Counted from the stretch's first letter, positions 19,043 through 28,513 are shown. The stretch: 64,000 nt of DNA from Dokdonella fugitiva (GCF_004342425.1 NZ_SLWQ01000001.1:372001-436000), one strand, 5' to 3'. The notes: generated by a model from the letters alone, not told the origin. Made by a program: numbers and translations.

Positions 19043-19897
19043 ATGATGATCCTGCCCCTCGCCTTCACCGCCGCCCTGTCGTTCGCGCCGCTCGCGGCCA
19101 AACTGCCTGCGGACCAGAAGCCGTTCGAGTGCTCGCGTTGCGCGGCCTGGAACGAGCGCGTCGAGCCGTACCGGCTCGCGGAGAACACCTGGTATGTCGG
19201 CACGAAGGGGCTCTCCTCGGTGCTCGTCGTGGACGATGAAGGGCTCGTGCTCATCGATGGCGGCTTGCCACAATCGGCGGCCGTCATCCTCGACAACGTG
19301 CGCAAGGCGGGCTTCGATCCGAGGCGCATCCGCTGGATCCTCAATTCGCACGCGCATTTCGACCACGCCGGCGGCATCGCGGCCCTCGCGCGCCTCACCG
19401 GTGCCGCGGTCGCGGCCGGGCGCGATGGCGTGGTCGCGCTGACGCGCGCGCCGTACCATCCGGACGACCCGCAGGCGGGTTTCGGTGTGGCCTCCCGCTA
19501 TCCATCGGTGAAGCACGTGCGCGCAATCGACAACGGCGACACGATCACGGTCGGCCATACGACGATCACCGCGGTCGCATCGCCCGGCCACGCGCCCGGC
19601 GGCATGAGCTGGCGCTGGAAGTCGTGCCACGATGGCACGTGCCGCGACGTCGTCTACCTCGACAGCCTCAATCCGGTATCGACCGACGCGTATCGCTTCA
19701 GCGACCACCCCGCTGTCGTCGCCGCACTGCGCGCGAGCGCGGACCGGCTCGCCGCGCTGCCGTGCGACGTGGCGATGGCCGCGCATCCCGATCAGTTGCC
19801 CACGCCCAAGGACGCGGCGACGACGCCGTGTGCGGCGTATGCGCAGGAGGGACGCGAGAACCTGCGCAAGCGGCTGGAGAAGGAAGACGCGAAGTAG
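19043..19897 (+). CDS. Subclass B3 metallo-beta-lactamase
   Basis: 284 residues with an N-terminal signal (MMILPLAFTAALSFAPLAA) for periplasmic export; AAGGAG lies 5 bp before the ATG. The zinc ligands of subclass B3 are all visible: HAHFDH (His116, His118, Asp120, His121), the histidine of SPGHAPGG (His196) and the histidine of AAHPD (His263). DSLNPVS occupies the position where B3 enzymes have Ser221. Such enzymes hydrolyse penicillins, cephalosporins and carbapenems, though environmental members vary in activity. Single gene with no regulator beside it and no mobile element in contact. Confidence 0.88.
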   Translation: MMILPLAFTAALSFAPLAAKLPADQKPFECSRCAAWNERVEPYRLAENTWYVGTKGLSSVLVVDDEGLVLIDGGLPQSAAVILDNVRKAGFDPRRIRWILNSHAHFDHAGGIAALARLTGAAVAAGRDGVVALTRAPYHPDDPQAGFGVASRYPSVKHVRAIDNGDTITVGHTTITAVASPGHAPGGMSWRWKSCHDGTCRDVVYLDSLNPVSTDAYRFSDHPAVVAALRASADRLAALPCDVAMAAHPDQLPTPKDAATTPCAAYAQEGRENLRKRLEKEDAK

Positions 19898-20003
19898 GGC
19901 CCATGAGCATCGGGGCTTCCGCCGCTCGCACGGACGCCCTGCGACACCCGCTGTATGAGCGCACCCTGTGCGCGACCGTCGCGCCTCGGTGCATCGCGAC
20001 GCT

Positions 20004-20074
20004 GCGGTCGCCCACAGGGTGGGCTCCTACAAGACGCACGGCGATGAGCTTCGCGGCAGACGGTTGCTCCCACA
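20004..20074. repeat. Two short dispersed GTGGGAGC-type repeats
   Basis: Two blocks on the reverse strand, GTAGGAGCCCACCCTGTGGG (20011-20030) and TGTGGGAGCAACCGTCTGCC (20055-20074), resemble the 'gtgggagc' intergenic repeats common in Pseudomonas and Xanthomonadales. A related phrase is present near 40289. They fill the gap after the B3 lactamase. Confidence 0.45.
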
Positions 20075-20125
20075 GCACGCGGCGCGAGGTGGGCGCTTCG
20101 ATTCCGCCCGCTGCGCGGGCTGCGC

Positions 20126-20941
20126 TCAGCGCGAACGGAGATTGGCGGTGTCGCGCGCCTGTTGCAATCGCGCTGCGAGTGCCTGCAAGTCCTCGTCAGG
20201 CAAGTCCGTGAGCGACGATGCGAGGCGCGCGAGGCGTTCCTCGCGCGATTCCTCGCGCGCCGCGGCCGGGCGCAGGAACCAGGCGGCGATGAAACCCGTG
20301 TAGATGCCGGCGAGACCGACGCCGGCGACCATCAGCCCTGCCGCGAGGATGCGGCCCTCGGTCGTGACCGGGTAGTGGTCGCCGTAGCCGACCGTCGTGA
20401 TCGTCGCCATCGTCCACCACAGCGCGTCCTCGGCGGTCCGGATGTTCGCCTCCGGCACGTCTTCGAACTGCAGGATGCCGATGCTCGCGAGCACGATCAG
20501 CAGCAGGCCGATGAGCACGGCCGCGAGCATCGCGCTGTTCGCGCGCCGCTCGAGGATGAATGCGGCGATGATCTTCGCCGAGCGGATCGCGCGCAGGACG
20601 CGGAGCACGCGCAGCACGCGCGCCATGCGCGCGACGCGCAGGTAGTCGATCGACGGGACGCACGAGAGCAGGTCGATCCAGCCCCAGCGGATGAAGTAGC
20701 GCCAGCGATCGTCCGCCTTCCACAGCGTGACGAGGAAGTCGACGAAGAACAACGCGCACAGCACGTCGTCCGCGACGTCGAGCAGCCGCCGCGTTTCGGC
20801 GCTCATCGGCAGCACGACGCTCGCGGCGAGGACGAGCAGGGCGAATACGCTGAGCGCGAGCACGAAGAGGAGATACGGTGTGTTCCTGCTCGACGAGTCG
20901 TCCACGGAGGCCACCAAAGATCGCGCCGCGTGAATCTTCAC
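20126..20941 (-). CDS. Voltage-gated-type potassium channel
   Basis: 271 residues starting at GTG. Six membrane segments are suggested. The S4 helix carries regularly spaced arginines (RVARMARVLRVLRVLRAIR). The pore loop has the K+-selectivity filter TTVGYGD, preceded by ALWWTMAT, and the last segment is ILAAGLMVAGVGLAGIYTGF. A short cytoplasmic coiled tail ends the protein (LPDEDLQALAARLQQA). It probably forms homotetramers in the inner membrane and conducts K+. A single gene without cyclic-nucleotide or RCK domain. Confidence 0.9.
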   Translation of the reverse strand: MKIHAARSLVASVDDSSSRNTPYLLFVLALSVFALLVLAASVVLPMSAETRRLLDVADDVLCALFFVDFLVTLWKADDRWRYFIRWGWIDLLSCVPSIDYLRVARMARVLRVLRVLRAIRSAKIIAAFILERRANSAMLAAVLIGLLLIVLASIGILQFEDVPEANIRTAEDALWWTMATITTVGYGDHYPVTTEGRILAAGLMVAGVGLAGIYTGFIAAWFLRPAAAREESREERLARLASSLTDLPDEDLQALAARLQQARDTANLRSR

Positions 20942-21089
20942 ACGAATGCGCCGCGATGCGCCCGCCGGTATCGCAGGGCGGGACGTCGCAACGCCCCGTC
21001 CATGAATCCGCTGGGTTGGGCGCAGCGGCGCGACGCATCAAATGGATGCGATGCGCGCGGCCGCGAGTCCCATTGCCGCCACCACGCCA

Positions 21090-21123
21090 GCGGCGGCACG
21101 CGCATCCGCGCGTACCGCCCTAC
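21090..21123. repeat. REP-like palindrome, copy 2
   Basis: GCGGCGGCACGCGCATC then CGCGCGTACCGCCCTAC, nearly identical to the copy at 18340. It lies in the 219-bp gap between the potassium-channel start and the next gene's end; otherwise I see nothing in that gap. Confidence 0.75.
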
Positions 21124-21160
21124 GACATCTGCTTCCGCTTCCGCCCTGTCCGGGGGGCCC

Positions 21161-22237
21161 TTACAGGCGGGAGCCGCCGTCATCGCCATACCGGAAGATC
21201 ACGTCCGTATACGCGCCCATGTCGGCACGGTACTCCCCACCGGTCGGCGGGAGCGGGTAGTCATCGAGGTACGCCGGCACGTAGTTGAAAGGCGCACCCG
21301 TACCGACCAGCCCCGGGACGTTGCCGAAGCGGTAGTCGCCCGCGGCAGGGTCGAGGAACATCGGATCGAGCTGTACGACCTCCTCGGTCGTGACCGCCGC
21401 ACCCGGCGCGATGAGGTCGACGTCGGAGGAGGCGACCGTCGACGGCACGTCGAAGCGCAGGCTCGCCGGCGTGTTGCCCCAGGCGATCACGCCGCTCACG
21501 TCGTAAGTCGCCGCCGAGCCCGTTGCCGCGATGCCCCCACCGGTGCCCACCGCCGTGTTCGAGGCGACCGTCGTCAGGTTGACGATCGACGTATATCCAC
21601 CCGAGATGACGAGGTAGGCGCCTCCGCCATCGCTGCCGCTGGTGTTGTCGACGATCAGCGACGAGGCGATTCCGATCGCGCCCATGTCCGGCGGCGCCGA
21701 CGCCGCGATGTAGATGCCGCCGCCGTTGCCGCTCGCATGGTTGTTGCGCACGATCAGCTGGTACAGGGATACCTCGTAGGCCGACTCGGTACCGTAGTTC
21801 ACCTGCAAGCCGGCTCCGACATCGGCATTGCCGTTCTGCAGCACCATGCGCCTGAGATACACGAACGCGTGCGGTCGCTTGACCACGAGCACGCCACCGA
21901 CGCCCCCGGCGTCGAGCACGGTGGTCGGCGGACCGGACGGCCGCCCGCCACAGTGCGGATTCCATGAGGCCATGATGTCGAGCTTCGCCGTCGTCGTGAG
22001 CGCCTCGCTCCGGAACGGCGTACCACCGGTCGCGAAGGTGCCGGGCCCGATCGCAATGACGCTGTCCTCGTCGACGTAGGCGCCACCGTCGGACACCTGC
22101 GCGAGTGCGTCGCGCAACTCGTCCGCCGTCGTCGCGCAAAGAAAGGCGGCGTCCGCGTCGCGCGATGGATGGGCGAGTGCGAGCAGCCCGATCATGAGGG
22201 CGCCCCGGCGGCCTCGGATGGAAAGGGCGGAACGCAT
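21161..22237 (-). CDS. Secreted parallel beta-helix protein
   Basis: 358 residues. The signal peptide is rather long (MRSALSIRGRRGALMIGLLA, cleaved near DADA). The mature region starts FLCATTADELRDALAQ, the same kind of opening as the TLRDAI modules of the giant protein at 5415. Then come beta-helix turns with GNGGGIYIAAS, GSDGGGAYLVISGG and GTGGGIAATG. It ends RADMGAYTDVIFRYGDDG, comparable to the DIGAVEV plus IFxxGF endings elsewhere but with the final motif degenerate. Function is unknown; probably surface-exposed or released. Confidence 0.82.
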   Translation of the reverse strand: MRSALSIRGRRGALMIGLLALAHPSRDADAAFLCATTADELRDALAQVSDGGAYVDEDSVIAIGPGTFATGGTPFRSEALTTTAKLDIMASWNPHCGGRPSGPPTTVLDAGGVGGVLVVKRPHAFVYLRRMVLQNGNADVGAGLQVNYGTESAYEVSLYQLIVRNNHASGNGGGIYIAASAPPDMGAIGIASSLIVDNTSGSDGGGAYLVISGGYTSIVNLTTVASNTAVGTGGGIAATGSAATYDVSGVIAWGNTPASLRFDVPSTVASSDVDLIAPGAAVTTEEVVQLDPMFLDPAAGDYRFGNVPGLVGTGAPFNYVPAYLDDYPLPPTGGEYRADMGAYTDVIFRYGDDGGSRL

Positions 22238-22389
22238 GCGGACCTCGGCGGTCGTGGGGATCGTCCGCGCGATGGTATCAAGCGACAGCGCGGCGCCGGC
22301 CCCCCGGCCTTCCGCGCCGCTGCGTCCCACCCTGCAAGGGGCGTGCGCTCGATGACGCGCGGGTCGGGCCTGGATCCGGCGCTTCGCGC

Positions 22390-23234
22390 CTACATGTCCG
22401 GCCGATCCGCGCCGCCGTTCTGCGCCGGGTCGACGATCGTGATGCGACCGTCGGCGACCTTCCACAGGTGCGTCTCCGACGCGAGCATGATCGGCCATGG
22501 GTAGGTCAGGCTGGTGTAGACATGCGTCGGCGCCGGCAGGTCCGACAGCACGATCGTTGCCATGAGTGCCTTGAGCTCCCCGCCGTCCGGCATTTTCCTG
22601 CCCGTGTCGAAATCGAGGCAGGCCTTCGAGTACGGCTCGAACGCGAGCATGGTTCCGCCATCGGCGGAGACGCGAACACGCGCGTGCCCACCCAGCGGAA
22701 CGATGTGGGGATCGTCGGTCGCGGAGAGGACGTAGACATCCATCGTCCCGCCTTCGGCGGGCAGCACGACGGTGTTGCGCGTCCCGCCGCAGACGTTCGG
22801 CGCGGCCTCGAGCGCGGTGGCTCGCGCGCGGACCTGTCGAAGTTCCTCCGCGTCCGGCTCACGCGCGGGATCCAGCACCGCCACGGGCGCGGAATGGCTC
22901 ATGTCGACGTCACCGAGGACGCGCCAATGCCCATGGTCCTCGCCGAGGAACGAAACGCGAACCAGGCCGTCGCGCCCGGTCACCGCATAGCTGACGCGCG
23001 GCACGGAGCGGCCGTCGAGGGCCGTGGTGAAGGCATCCGAGGCATGCCAGACGAACTGGTCCTGTCGATGGATGGCGCGACCCGTCGCCGTGATCGCTGC
23101 GATCGCTTGCAGCTCTTCCGGCGATGCAGGCTGCGGCTGCCACTTCGACGTGCGGTCGGCCTGGCCGTCGCGCAACCCGCCAGCACGGCGACGAGGGTGA
23201 TGACCGCACACCGGCGCAGCACGCGGCCCGTCAT
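22390..23234 (-). pseudogene. Lipoprotein gene with an apparent frameshift after the lipobox
   Basis: The ATG at 23234 opens a textbook lipoprotein signal (TGRVLRRCAVITLVAVLAGC, lipobox LAGC). Within about 40 bases after the Cys codon (23172-23174) that frame turns arginine-rich. A neighbouring frame then carries a normal 245-residue sequence, from SKWQPQPASPEELQAIAA to the C-terminus VDPAQNGGADRPDM. Joining the two needs one single-base change between about 23125 and 23172. Either the gene is freshly broken or there is a sequencing error. If intact it would be an outer-membrane or periplasmic lipoprotein of unknown function lying next to the second kinase. Confidence 0.6.
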
Positions 23235-23405
23235 GACGGTCACGGATGCATTGTCGTATACGCTCCCCATTTTCGCCGACCTCCCCTCAACGGAACCGCC
23301 GTTATATCCGAACGCGCCGCGCGCGGACCAGTTCCCTACGTATACCATGGCGCATCCGGCGCTTCGCGCCGCGAGCCGCCCTGCGAGGCGGACGATGCGA
23401 TCTCG

Positions 23406-26027
23406 TCATCGGGCCGAGGCGCTGCGTCGCAGGCGCGTGGCCAGCCATGGCGGCAGGGTACGATCGGCGCGCAGCGCGGCGATCGCCGTATCGGCACCGG
23501 TCGCGTCGGCGCCTTTGCAACGCGCGTCGAGGAGCCACCAGGCGAGCCACCAGTCGCGGTCGGCGGGTTCCGGCGATGGCGGCGGCACCGCCGACGGTAC
23601 CGTGCAGTCGCCGGCATCGGCGGCGAGCAACGCGCGCGTGATGCACAGGTGGCGGGTGAATGGCGTGCGCGACTCGATATCGCTGCAGGTGGGCGGCTGG
23701 TAACGCTGCAGCAGGTCTTTCGCCGCCGGATCGCCGCGCTCGAACAGCATGACGCCGAGCACGCCCGCGACCCAGGTCGTGCGCGAACGCTGTTCCTGCG
23801 GCAGCGCTTCCTGCATGGCCCATGCTTCCCGCGCCGACTGCAGCGCGGCGTCGCGCTCGCCGGCTTCGTCGCGCGCGACCGCGAGCTGGCCGAGCATGTT
23901 CACGCGCTGCGGATGCGGTGCGCTGCCGAGGGCCCGTTCGACCAGCGGCAACAGGCGCTCGTACTCGCGTGCCGATGCAGCCGGCCCCTTCCACACGCGC
24001 AGCAGCGACGCGCGGTTGCCCATCGTCTGCAGGGTCTGCGGATGCAGCGGGCCGTAGATCGCCTCGCTACGCTCGATCGCGCGCTGCATCGTCGCCTCGG
24101 CCTCGTCGTAGCGACCGAGGCGATGCAGCATGAGCGCGAGGTCGTTGAGGATCACCGCCATCTTCGGATGCGCCGGCGCGATGCGTCGTTGCGCGGCCTC
24201 GGCCTGCTTCAGGACGCCGAGCGCATCCGCGGTGCGCCCCTGGTGGTGCAGGCTCGTGGCGAGCGCGCACAGCGCGTCCGGATGGATCGGCTCATCGGTC
24301 GCGTTCGCCTCGGCGATCCGCTGCAGCGCGTCGCGCGCGATGCGTTCGGCCTCCGCACTGTGGCCGGCCTCGACCTGCATCTCCGCGCTGCGCACCTCGA
24401 GGTAGATGCGTTCGGGCCGCGTCGGCGCGAGGCCGGCGGCGATCGCCGCGGCGTCCGCCTCGTGCAATCGCCGCAAGGCCTCGACCGGATCGCCGCGCTC
24501 GAACGCGAGCATGCCGCGATCGCCGATCGCGACTGCCCATTTCGCATCGGGCACGCCATTGCGCGCGAACGCGGCCAGCGCATCGTCGAGCGAGGCCTGC
24601 GCGTCGTCGAGCAGGCCGCGTTCGAGCTGCACGCGGCCGATCATGCCGAGCATCTCGCCGAGCACGAGCGGGCGCGCGCCGAACTCGCGGCGCACGCGCG
24701 CGGCGCCGTTGCGGAGCAGCGTCGAAGCCGTCGGGTCCTTGCCCTGGGCGATGTCGGGATTGGCCGCGGCGAACAGGTCGAGCACGAAGTCCTTGATCGC
24801 GGTGGCCCGCGCGGCCTGCACGCGCGCATGGTGCGCCTGCCACGACGTCCCCGCGATGCCCGCAGCCACGGCGATCACGAGCGCGACGCCCGCGGCGACA
24901 CCGAGGCGGTGCCGCGCGACGAACTTGCGCACGCGATAGGCGCGACCGGGCGCGGTCGCAAGCACCGGCCGGCCCGCGAGCCAGCGATGGAGATCGGCGA
25001 TGAGTGCGTCGACGGTGCCATAGCGCCGCGCCGGGTCGGCGTCGAGCGACTTGATGAGCACGCGGTCGAGGTCGTCGCGCAACGCGCGCCGGTGGCGCGC
25101 ACCGGCGGCACTGCCGGCGGCGACGCGCGAGGGCAAGGTCACGTCCGCAGTACCGGTCGCCGCCCGCGGCGGGCATCCGGTCAGCAGGCGATAGAGCAAC
25201 GCGCCGAGGCCGTGGATGTCGGTCGCGGTGGTCGGCGATCCGTCGGTGAACTGTTCGGGCGCGGCGTACTGCGGCGTCAGCGCGCGCCACCCGGAGCGCG
25301 TCGCCGCATCGGCCTGGTCGGTCAGGCGCGCGATGCCGAAGTCGAGCAGCCTGACCTGCCCGTGCGCATCGACGAGCACGTTGGAGGGTTTGAGGTCGCG
25401 ATGGATGACGAGGTTGCGATGCGCGGCCGCGACCGCCGCGGCGACCTGCAGGAACAGCATCACGACCTGGTGCGTATCGAGCGCATGGCGATCGCACCAC
25501 GCATCGATGTGCTCGCCCTCGACGAGCGGCATCGTCAACCACGGCGTGCCGTCCTCGGCGACGCCGGCGTCGAGCAGGCCGACGATGTGCGGATGGGCGA
25601 GGCGCGCGAGGATGTCGGTCTCGCGGCGGAACCGCTCGGCGCCGTCGCGGCTCAGGCTCGCGACCGTGAGCAGCTTGAGCGCGGCGGTCTGTTCCGCCGC
25701 CCCGTCCACGCGGCGCACGCGATAGATGACGGCCATGCCGCCGCGGCCGAGCTCGCCGTCGATTTCCCACACGCCGAAGCGGCGACCGTGCATGGCCGAG
25801 CCAGCGTCCGCGCCCGCGGGCGGCAACCACCGCGCGAGCGCGTCGCCCGCATCGATCCAGGCGTGCGCGCGCCCGCTGCTGTCGAGCAGGCGCTGCAGGC
25901 GCTCGCGCACGTCGGCGGGAACCGCGAGCGTCGCGAACCGTGCGGCGCGCTGCGCGGCATCGAGGTCAAGCATTCCGGCGAACAGGCGGTCCGCCTCCAG
26001 CCATGCACGGCGGTCCGCGGCGTCCAT
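23406..26027 (-). CDS. Membrane Ser/Thr protein kinase with C-terminal TPR domain (second copy)
   Basis: 873 residues, same layout as the kinase at 1889. It has a glycine loop GELGRGGMAVIY (residues 91-102), ATP lysine in AALKLL (118), HRDLKPSN (209-216), DFG (229-231), and a membrane segment GVAAGVALVIAVAAGIAG near residue 380. A TPR-like region follows to the end. The sequence is clearly divergent from the first kinase, so this is not a recent duplication. It follows its ECF sigma gene by 3 bp. The TPR part would sense or bind something in the periplasm; the signal is unknown. Confidence 0.9.
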   Translation of the reverse strand: MDAADRRAWLEADRLFAGMLDLDAAQRAARFATLAVPADVRERLQRLLDSSGRAHAWIDAGDALARWLPPAGADAGSAMHGRRFGVWEIDGELGRGGMAVIYRVRRVDGAAEQTAALKLLTVASLSRDGAERFRRETDILARLAHPHIVGLLDAGVAEDGTPWLTMPLVEGEHIDAWCDRHALDTHQVVMLFLQVAAAVAAAHRNLVIHRDLKPSNVLVDAHGQVRLLDFGIARLTDQADAATRSGWRALTPQYAAPEQFTDGSPTTATDIHGLGALLYRLLTGCPPRAATGTADVTLPSRVAAGSAAGARHRRALRDDLDRVLIKSLDADPARRYGTVDALIADLHRWLAGRPVLATAPGRAYRVRKFVARHRLGVAAGVALVIAVAAGIAGTSWQAHHARVQAARATAIKDFVLDLFAAANPDIAQGKDPTASTLLRNGAARVRREFGARPLVLGEMLGMIGRVQLERGLLDDAQASLDDALAAFARNGVPDAKWAVAIGDRGMLAFERGDPVEALRRLHEADAAAIAAGLAPTRPERIYLEVRSAEMQVEAGHSAEAERIARDALQRIAEANATDEPIHPDALCALATSLHHQGRTADALGVLKQAEAAQRRIAPAHPKMAVILNDLALMLHRLGRYDEAEATMQRAIERSEAIYGPLHPQTLQTMGNRASLLRVWKGPAASAREYERLLPLVERALGSAPHPQRVNMLGQLAVARDEAGERDAALQSAREAWAMQEALPQEQRSRTTWVAGVLGVMLFERGDPAAKDLLQRYQPPTCSDIESRTPFTRHLCITRALLAADAGDCTVPSAVPPPSPEPADRDWWLAWWLLDARCKGADATGADTAIAALRADRTLPPWLATRLRRSASAR

Positions 26028-26030
26028 GGC

Positions 26031-26576
26031 TCAGGGCAGCTGCGCGAGCAGCAACGCGCGCGCGCGTTGCCAGTCACGGTTGACGCTGCGCAGCGAGCGC
26101 CCGCTCGTCTCGGCGAGTTGTTCGAGCGTGAGGCCGGCGAACACGCGCATCTCGATCAGCTCGCGCGCGCCGGCGTCGATCGCGTCGACGCGGTCCAGTG
26201 CGGCATCGATGTCGAGCAGCTCGGGGGCGTCCGCGGCGATGCCCTCGGCATGCGCGAGCGGCTCGGCCGCCTGGCCCGCGCCGCGCTTGACCGCGCCGCG
26301 CGCGCGCGAGCGATCGACGAGGATCTGGCGCATCGCGCGCGCCGCGCAGGCGAAGAAGTGGTGGCGGTCGGCGAGATCGAGCCTGCGCGCGTCGACGAGC
26401 TTGAGGTAGGCCTCGTGGACCAGCGCGGTCGCACTCAGCGTGTGCTCGCCCGCGTGTGCCGACAAACGCGAGGCGGCCAGCGAGCGCAGCGTCGTGTATA
26501 CGCGTTCGAATACCGCATCGAGCGAACGCCCATCGCCCGACTGGGCCGCATGCAGCAGTTCGGTGATGTCGCCCAT
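26031..26576 (-). CDS. ECF-family sigma factor, kinase-linked (second copy)
   Basis: 181 residues starting MGDITELLHAAQSGDG. It has the PF07638-type region-2 signature HTLSATALVHEAYLKL and a region-4 helix-turn-helix (LTLEQLAETSGRSLRSVNRD). The gene is immediately upstream of the kinase, and there is no anti-sigma gene. Similar pairs in Vibrio and Xanthomonas are activated by kinase-dependent threonine phosphorylation in region 2; whether that holds here is inferred. Its regulon may include the beta-helix gene just upstream. Confidence 0.88.
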   Translation of the reverse strand: MGDITELLHAAQSGDGRSLDAVFERVYTTLRSLAASRLSAHAGEHTLSATALVHEAYLKLVDARRLDLADRHHFFACAARAMRQILVDRSRARGAVKRGAGQAAEPLAHAEGIAADAPELLDIDAALDRVDAIDAGARELIEMRVFAGLTLEQLAETSGRSLRSVNRDWQRARALLLAQLP

Positions 26577-26719
26577 CCGATCGACCCGAAGCGGCCGGCA
26601 AGGGCGATATCGTAGCGGATCGCTGCGAGGTATTCGCGTGGACGCGCATGCGCGAGGCGAAGGAGCGTCGCACACGCGGCCCTGCGCGGATTCGAGCGCG
26701 GTTCGCATGGCGGCCCGCG

Positions 26720-28513
26720 TCAGTCGGTATAGCGATGCCCGAAGCCGTCGAGGAAGATGGCGTCGTGGTTCTCCACCGCACCGAGATCGTTGGGACCCCA
26801 GACGTTGTCGACACCATCGATGTCGTAGCCGGGCGCCTGCAGGTAGGCATCGATGCCGGCCGTCACGTCGAGGTTGTCGCAGGCGTCGATCGCCGGCGAA
26901 TCGGCCGGCGGCATGAAGTCGTCGGCGAGGCGCGGATCCAGCACGGTCGCGCCCGGCACCATGTCATGGGCGATCAGGCAGTTGTTGTTGGCCATCGTCG
27001 CCCCCGCGGTCGCGGTCCACACGTCGCTGCCGGGCGACCACATGATGCTGCCCTGGTTGCGCAGCACGCCGCCGTTCATGTAGACGAGCGTGTCGACGTC
27101 GTTCCCGACCACGGTGTTGTAGACGAAGCGCAGGTTGATGCCGGGCGCATTCGCGAGCAGCGTGGTGACGCCGCTCGCATCGGCCTGGTTGTCGAGGAAG
27201 ATGCACCGCTCGAACGAGAGTTCGCTGGTGCCGAACGCCATCGCCACGGCGACCTGGCCGTCGTCGTCGCGGTTGTTCTCGAACAGCGTGCGCGCGAAGC
27301 GGAAGATGCCGCGCTGGCTGCCGCTGTCGTTGCCGATGTAGCCCGCGCCGGCGCCGGGGCTGCCCGGCGTCGTGCTGTTGTAGGCGGTGTTGTACAGGAC
27401 CGCGGAGCAGGCGCTGTAGCGGGGGCCGAACGGGCAGCGCAGCCCGGTGCTGTCGAGGACCCAGTCCACCGCGTTCCACGAATGGAACGCCCCGCCCTTG
27501 CCCTTGGCGGTGTTGAACTGCGTGAGCGTGTTGCGCAGCGCGACGAAGGTGAAGGGGTCGGTCGGCCCGGCGGCGCCCTCGACGTAGATCGCGCCGCCGT
27601 AGTTGGCGGTGTTGGTGGAGATGTTGGTCGTGAAGCGGCTGGTCGCCGGCGCGCCGATCGTGATGTTGCCCTGCTTGCTGTAGATCGCGCCACCGAAGCC
27701 CTCGCCGGTGGCGAACGTCGCGCGGCCCGCGGTGTTGTGCGCGAGCACGACCGGCGGCAGCAGGTAGTCGGTGAGGATCGGCGGCGCCGCGACCAGCGTC
27801 GTCCTCGCCGTGTTCAATGCGACGCCGCCACCCGCTCGGCGTGCGGTGTTGTCTTCGATGCGCCCGTAGACGAGGCGGATCTCGGCGTTGTCGAGCGCGA
27901 ACACGCCGCCGCCGGCGCCGAGCCCCCCGAGGCCGACCGCCTGGTTGCCATCGATGACCGCGGCGCCGTCCAGTACCAGTTTGGCGACGCGCGACGGCAC
28001 GCCGAACAGGCTGACGCCACCACCGTTGCCGGCGACGTTGCCCTCGACGATCGCGCCCGCGCCGAGCACGAGCGTTGCGTTCTGCAGCACGAGCGCGCCG
28101 CCACCACCGAGCACGTCGCTGGTGTTGACGCTGCCGCCGGTCAGCGTGACGTTGCGCAGCTCGAGGCGCCGTGGCGTGTCGCTCGCATTGTCGAAACGCA
28201 GCACGCTGCCGGGATTGATCTGGCGGATCACCATGCGCGCGTCCGGCGTCGGCGCGCTCGCGCCGCAGCTCGCATAGCCGCCTTCGATCGTGATGTCGGC
28301 CGCGGGCTCATCCAGCGAAATGCCGCCGGTGAGCAGTTCGCCGGTGCGCAACTTGATGAGGTGCGGACCGGCCGGATTGGCCGCCGCCGCGGCGAGCGCA
28401 TCGGCGAGGCTCACGTGCGTGCAGCCGACCGGGCCGACCGAGTACGTCGCGGCTCGGCTCGCCGCGCAGGCGATCAGCAGGAACAGCGGGACGAACAGGC
28501 GAATCGGTTTCAT
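26720..28513 (-). CDS. Secreted parallel beta-helix protein with GFG-type tail
   Basis: 597 residues with a signal peptide (MKPIRLFVPLFLLIACAASR, cleaved after AA). The mature start TYSVGPVGCTHVSLADALAA is the usual lead-in of this family. It is followed by beta-helix turns (GNGGGVSLFG; LGAGGGVFALDNAE; GFGGAIYSKQGN). Near the end VWGPNDLGAVENHDAIFLDGFGHRYTD joins the DLGAVE closing motif to the IFLDGF tail. It shares the region with the second ECF/kinase pair. No catalytic motif is evident, so a structural or adhesive surface role is more likely than polysaccharide cleavage. Confidence 0.85.
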   Translation of the reverse strand: MKPIRLFVPLFLLIACAASRAATYSVGPVGCTHVSLADALAAAAANPAGPHLIKLRTGELLTGGISLDEPAADITIEGGYASCGASAPTPDARMVIRQINPGSVLRFDNASDTPRRLELRNVTLTGGSVNTSDVLGGGGALVLQNATLVLGAGAIVEGNVAGNGGGVSLFGVPSRVAKLVLDGAAVIDGNQAVGLGGLGAGGGVFALDNAEIRLVYGRIEDNTARRAGGGVALNTARTTLVAAPPILTDYLLPPVVLAHNTAGRATFATGEGFGGAIYSKQGNITIGAPATSRFTTNISTNTANYGGAIYVEGAAGPTDPFTFVALRNTLTQFNTAKGKGGAFHSWNAVDWVLDSTGLRCPFGPRYSACSAVLYNTAYNSTTPGSPGAGAGYIGNDSGSQRGIFRFARTLFENNRDDDGQVAVAMAFGTSELSFERCIFLDNQADASGVTTLLANAPGINLRFVYNTVVGNDVDTLVYMNGGVLRNQGSIMWSPGSDVWTATAGATMANNNCLIAHDMVPGATVLDPRLADDFMPPADSPAIDACDNLDVTAGIDAYLQAPGYDIDGVDNVWGPNDLGAVENHDAIFLDGFGHRYTD

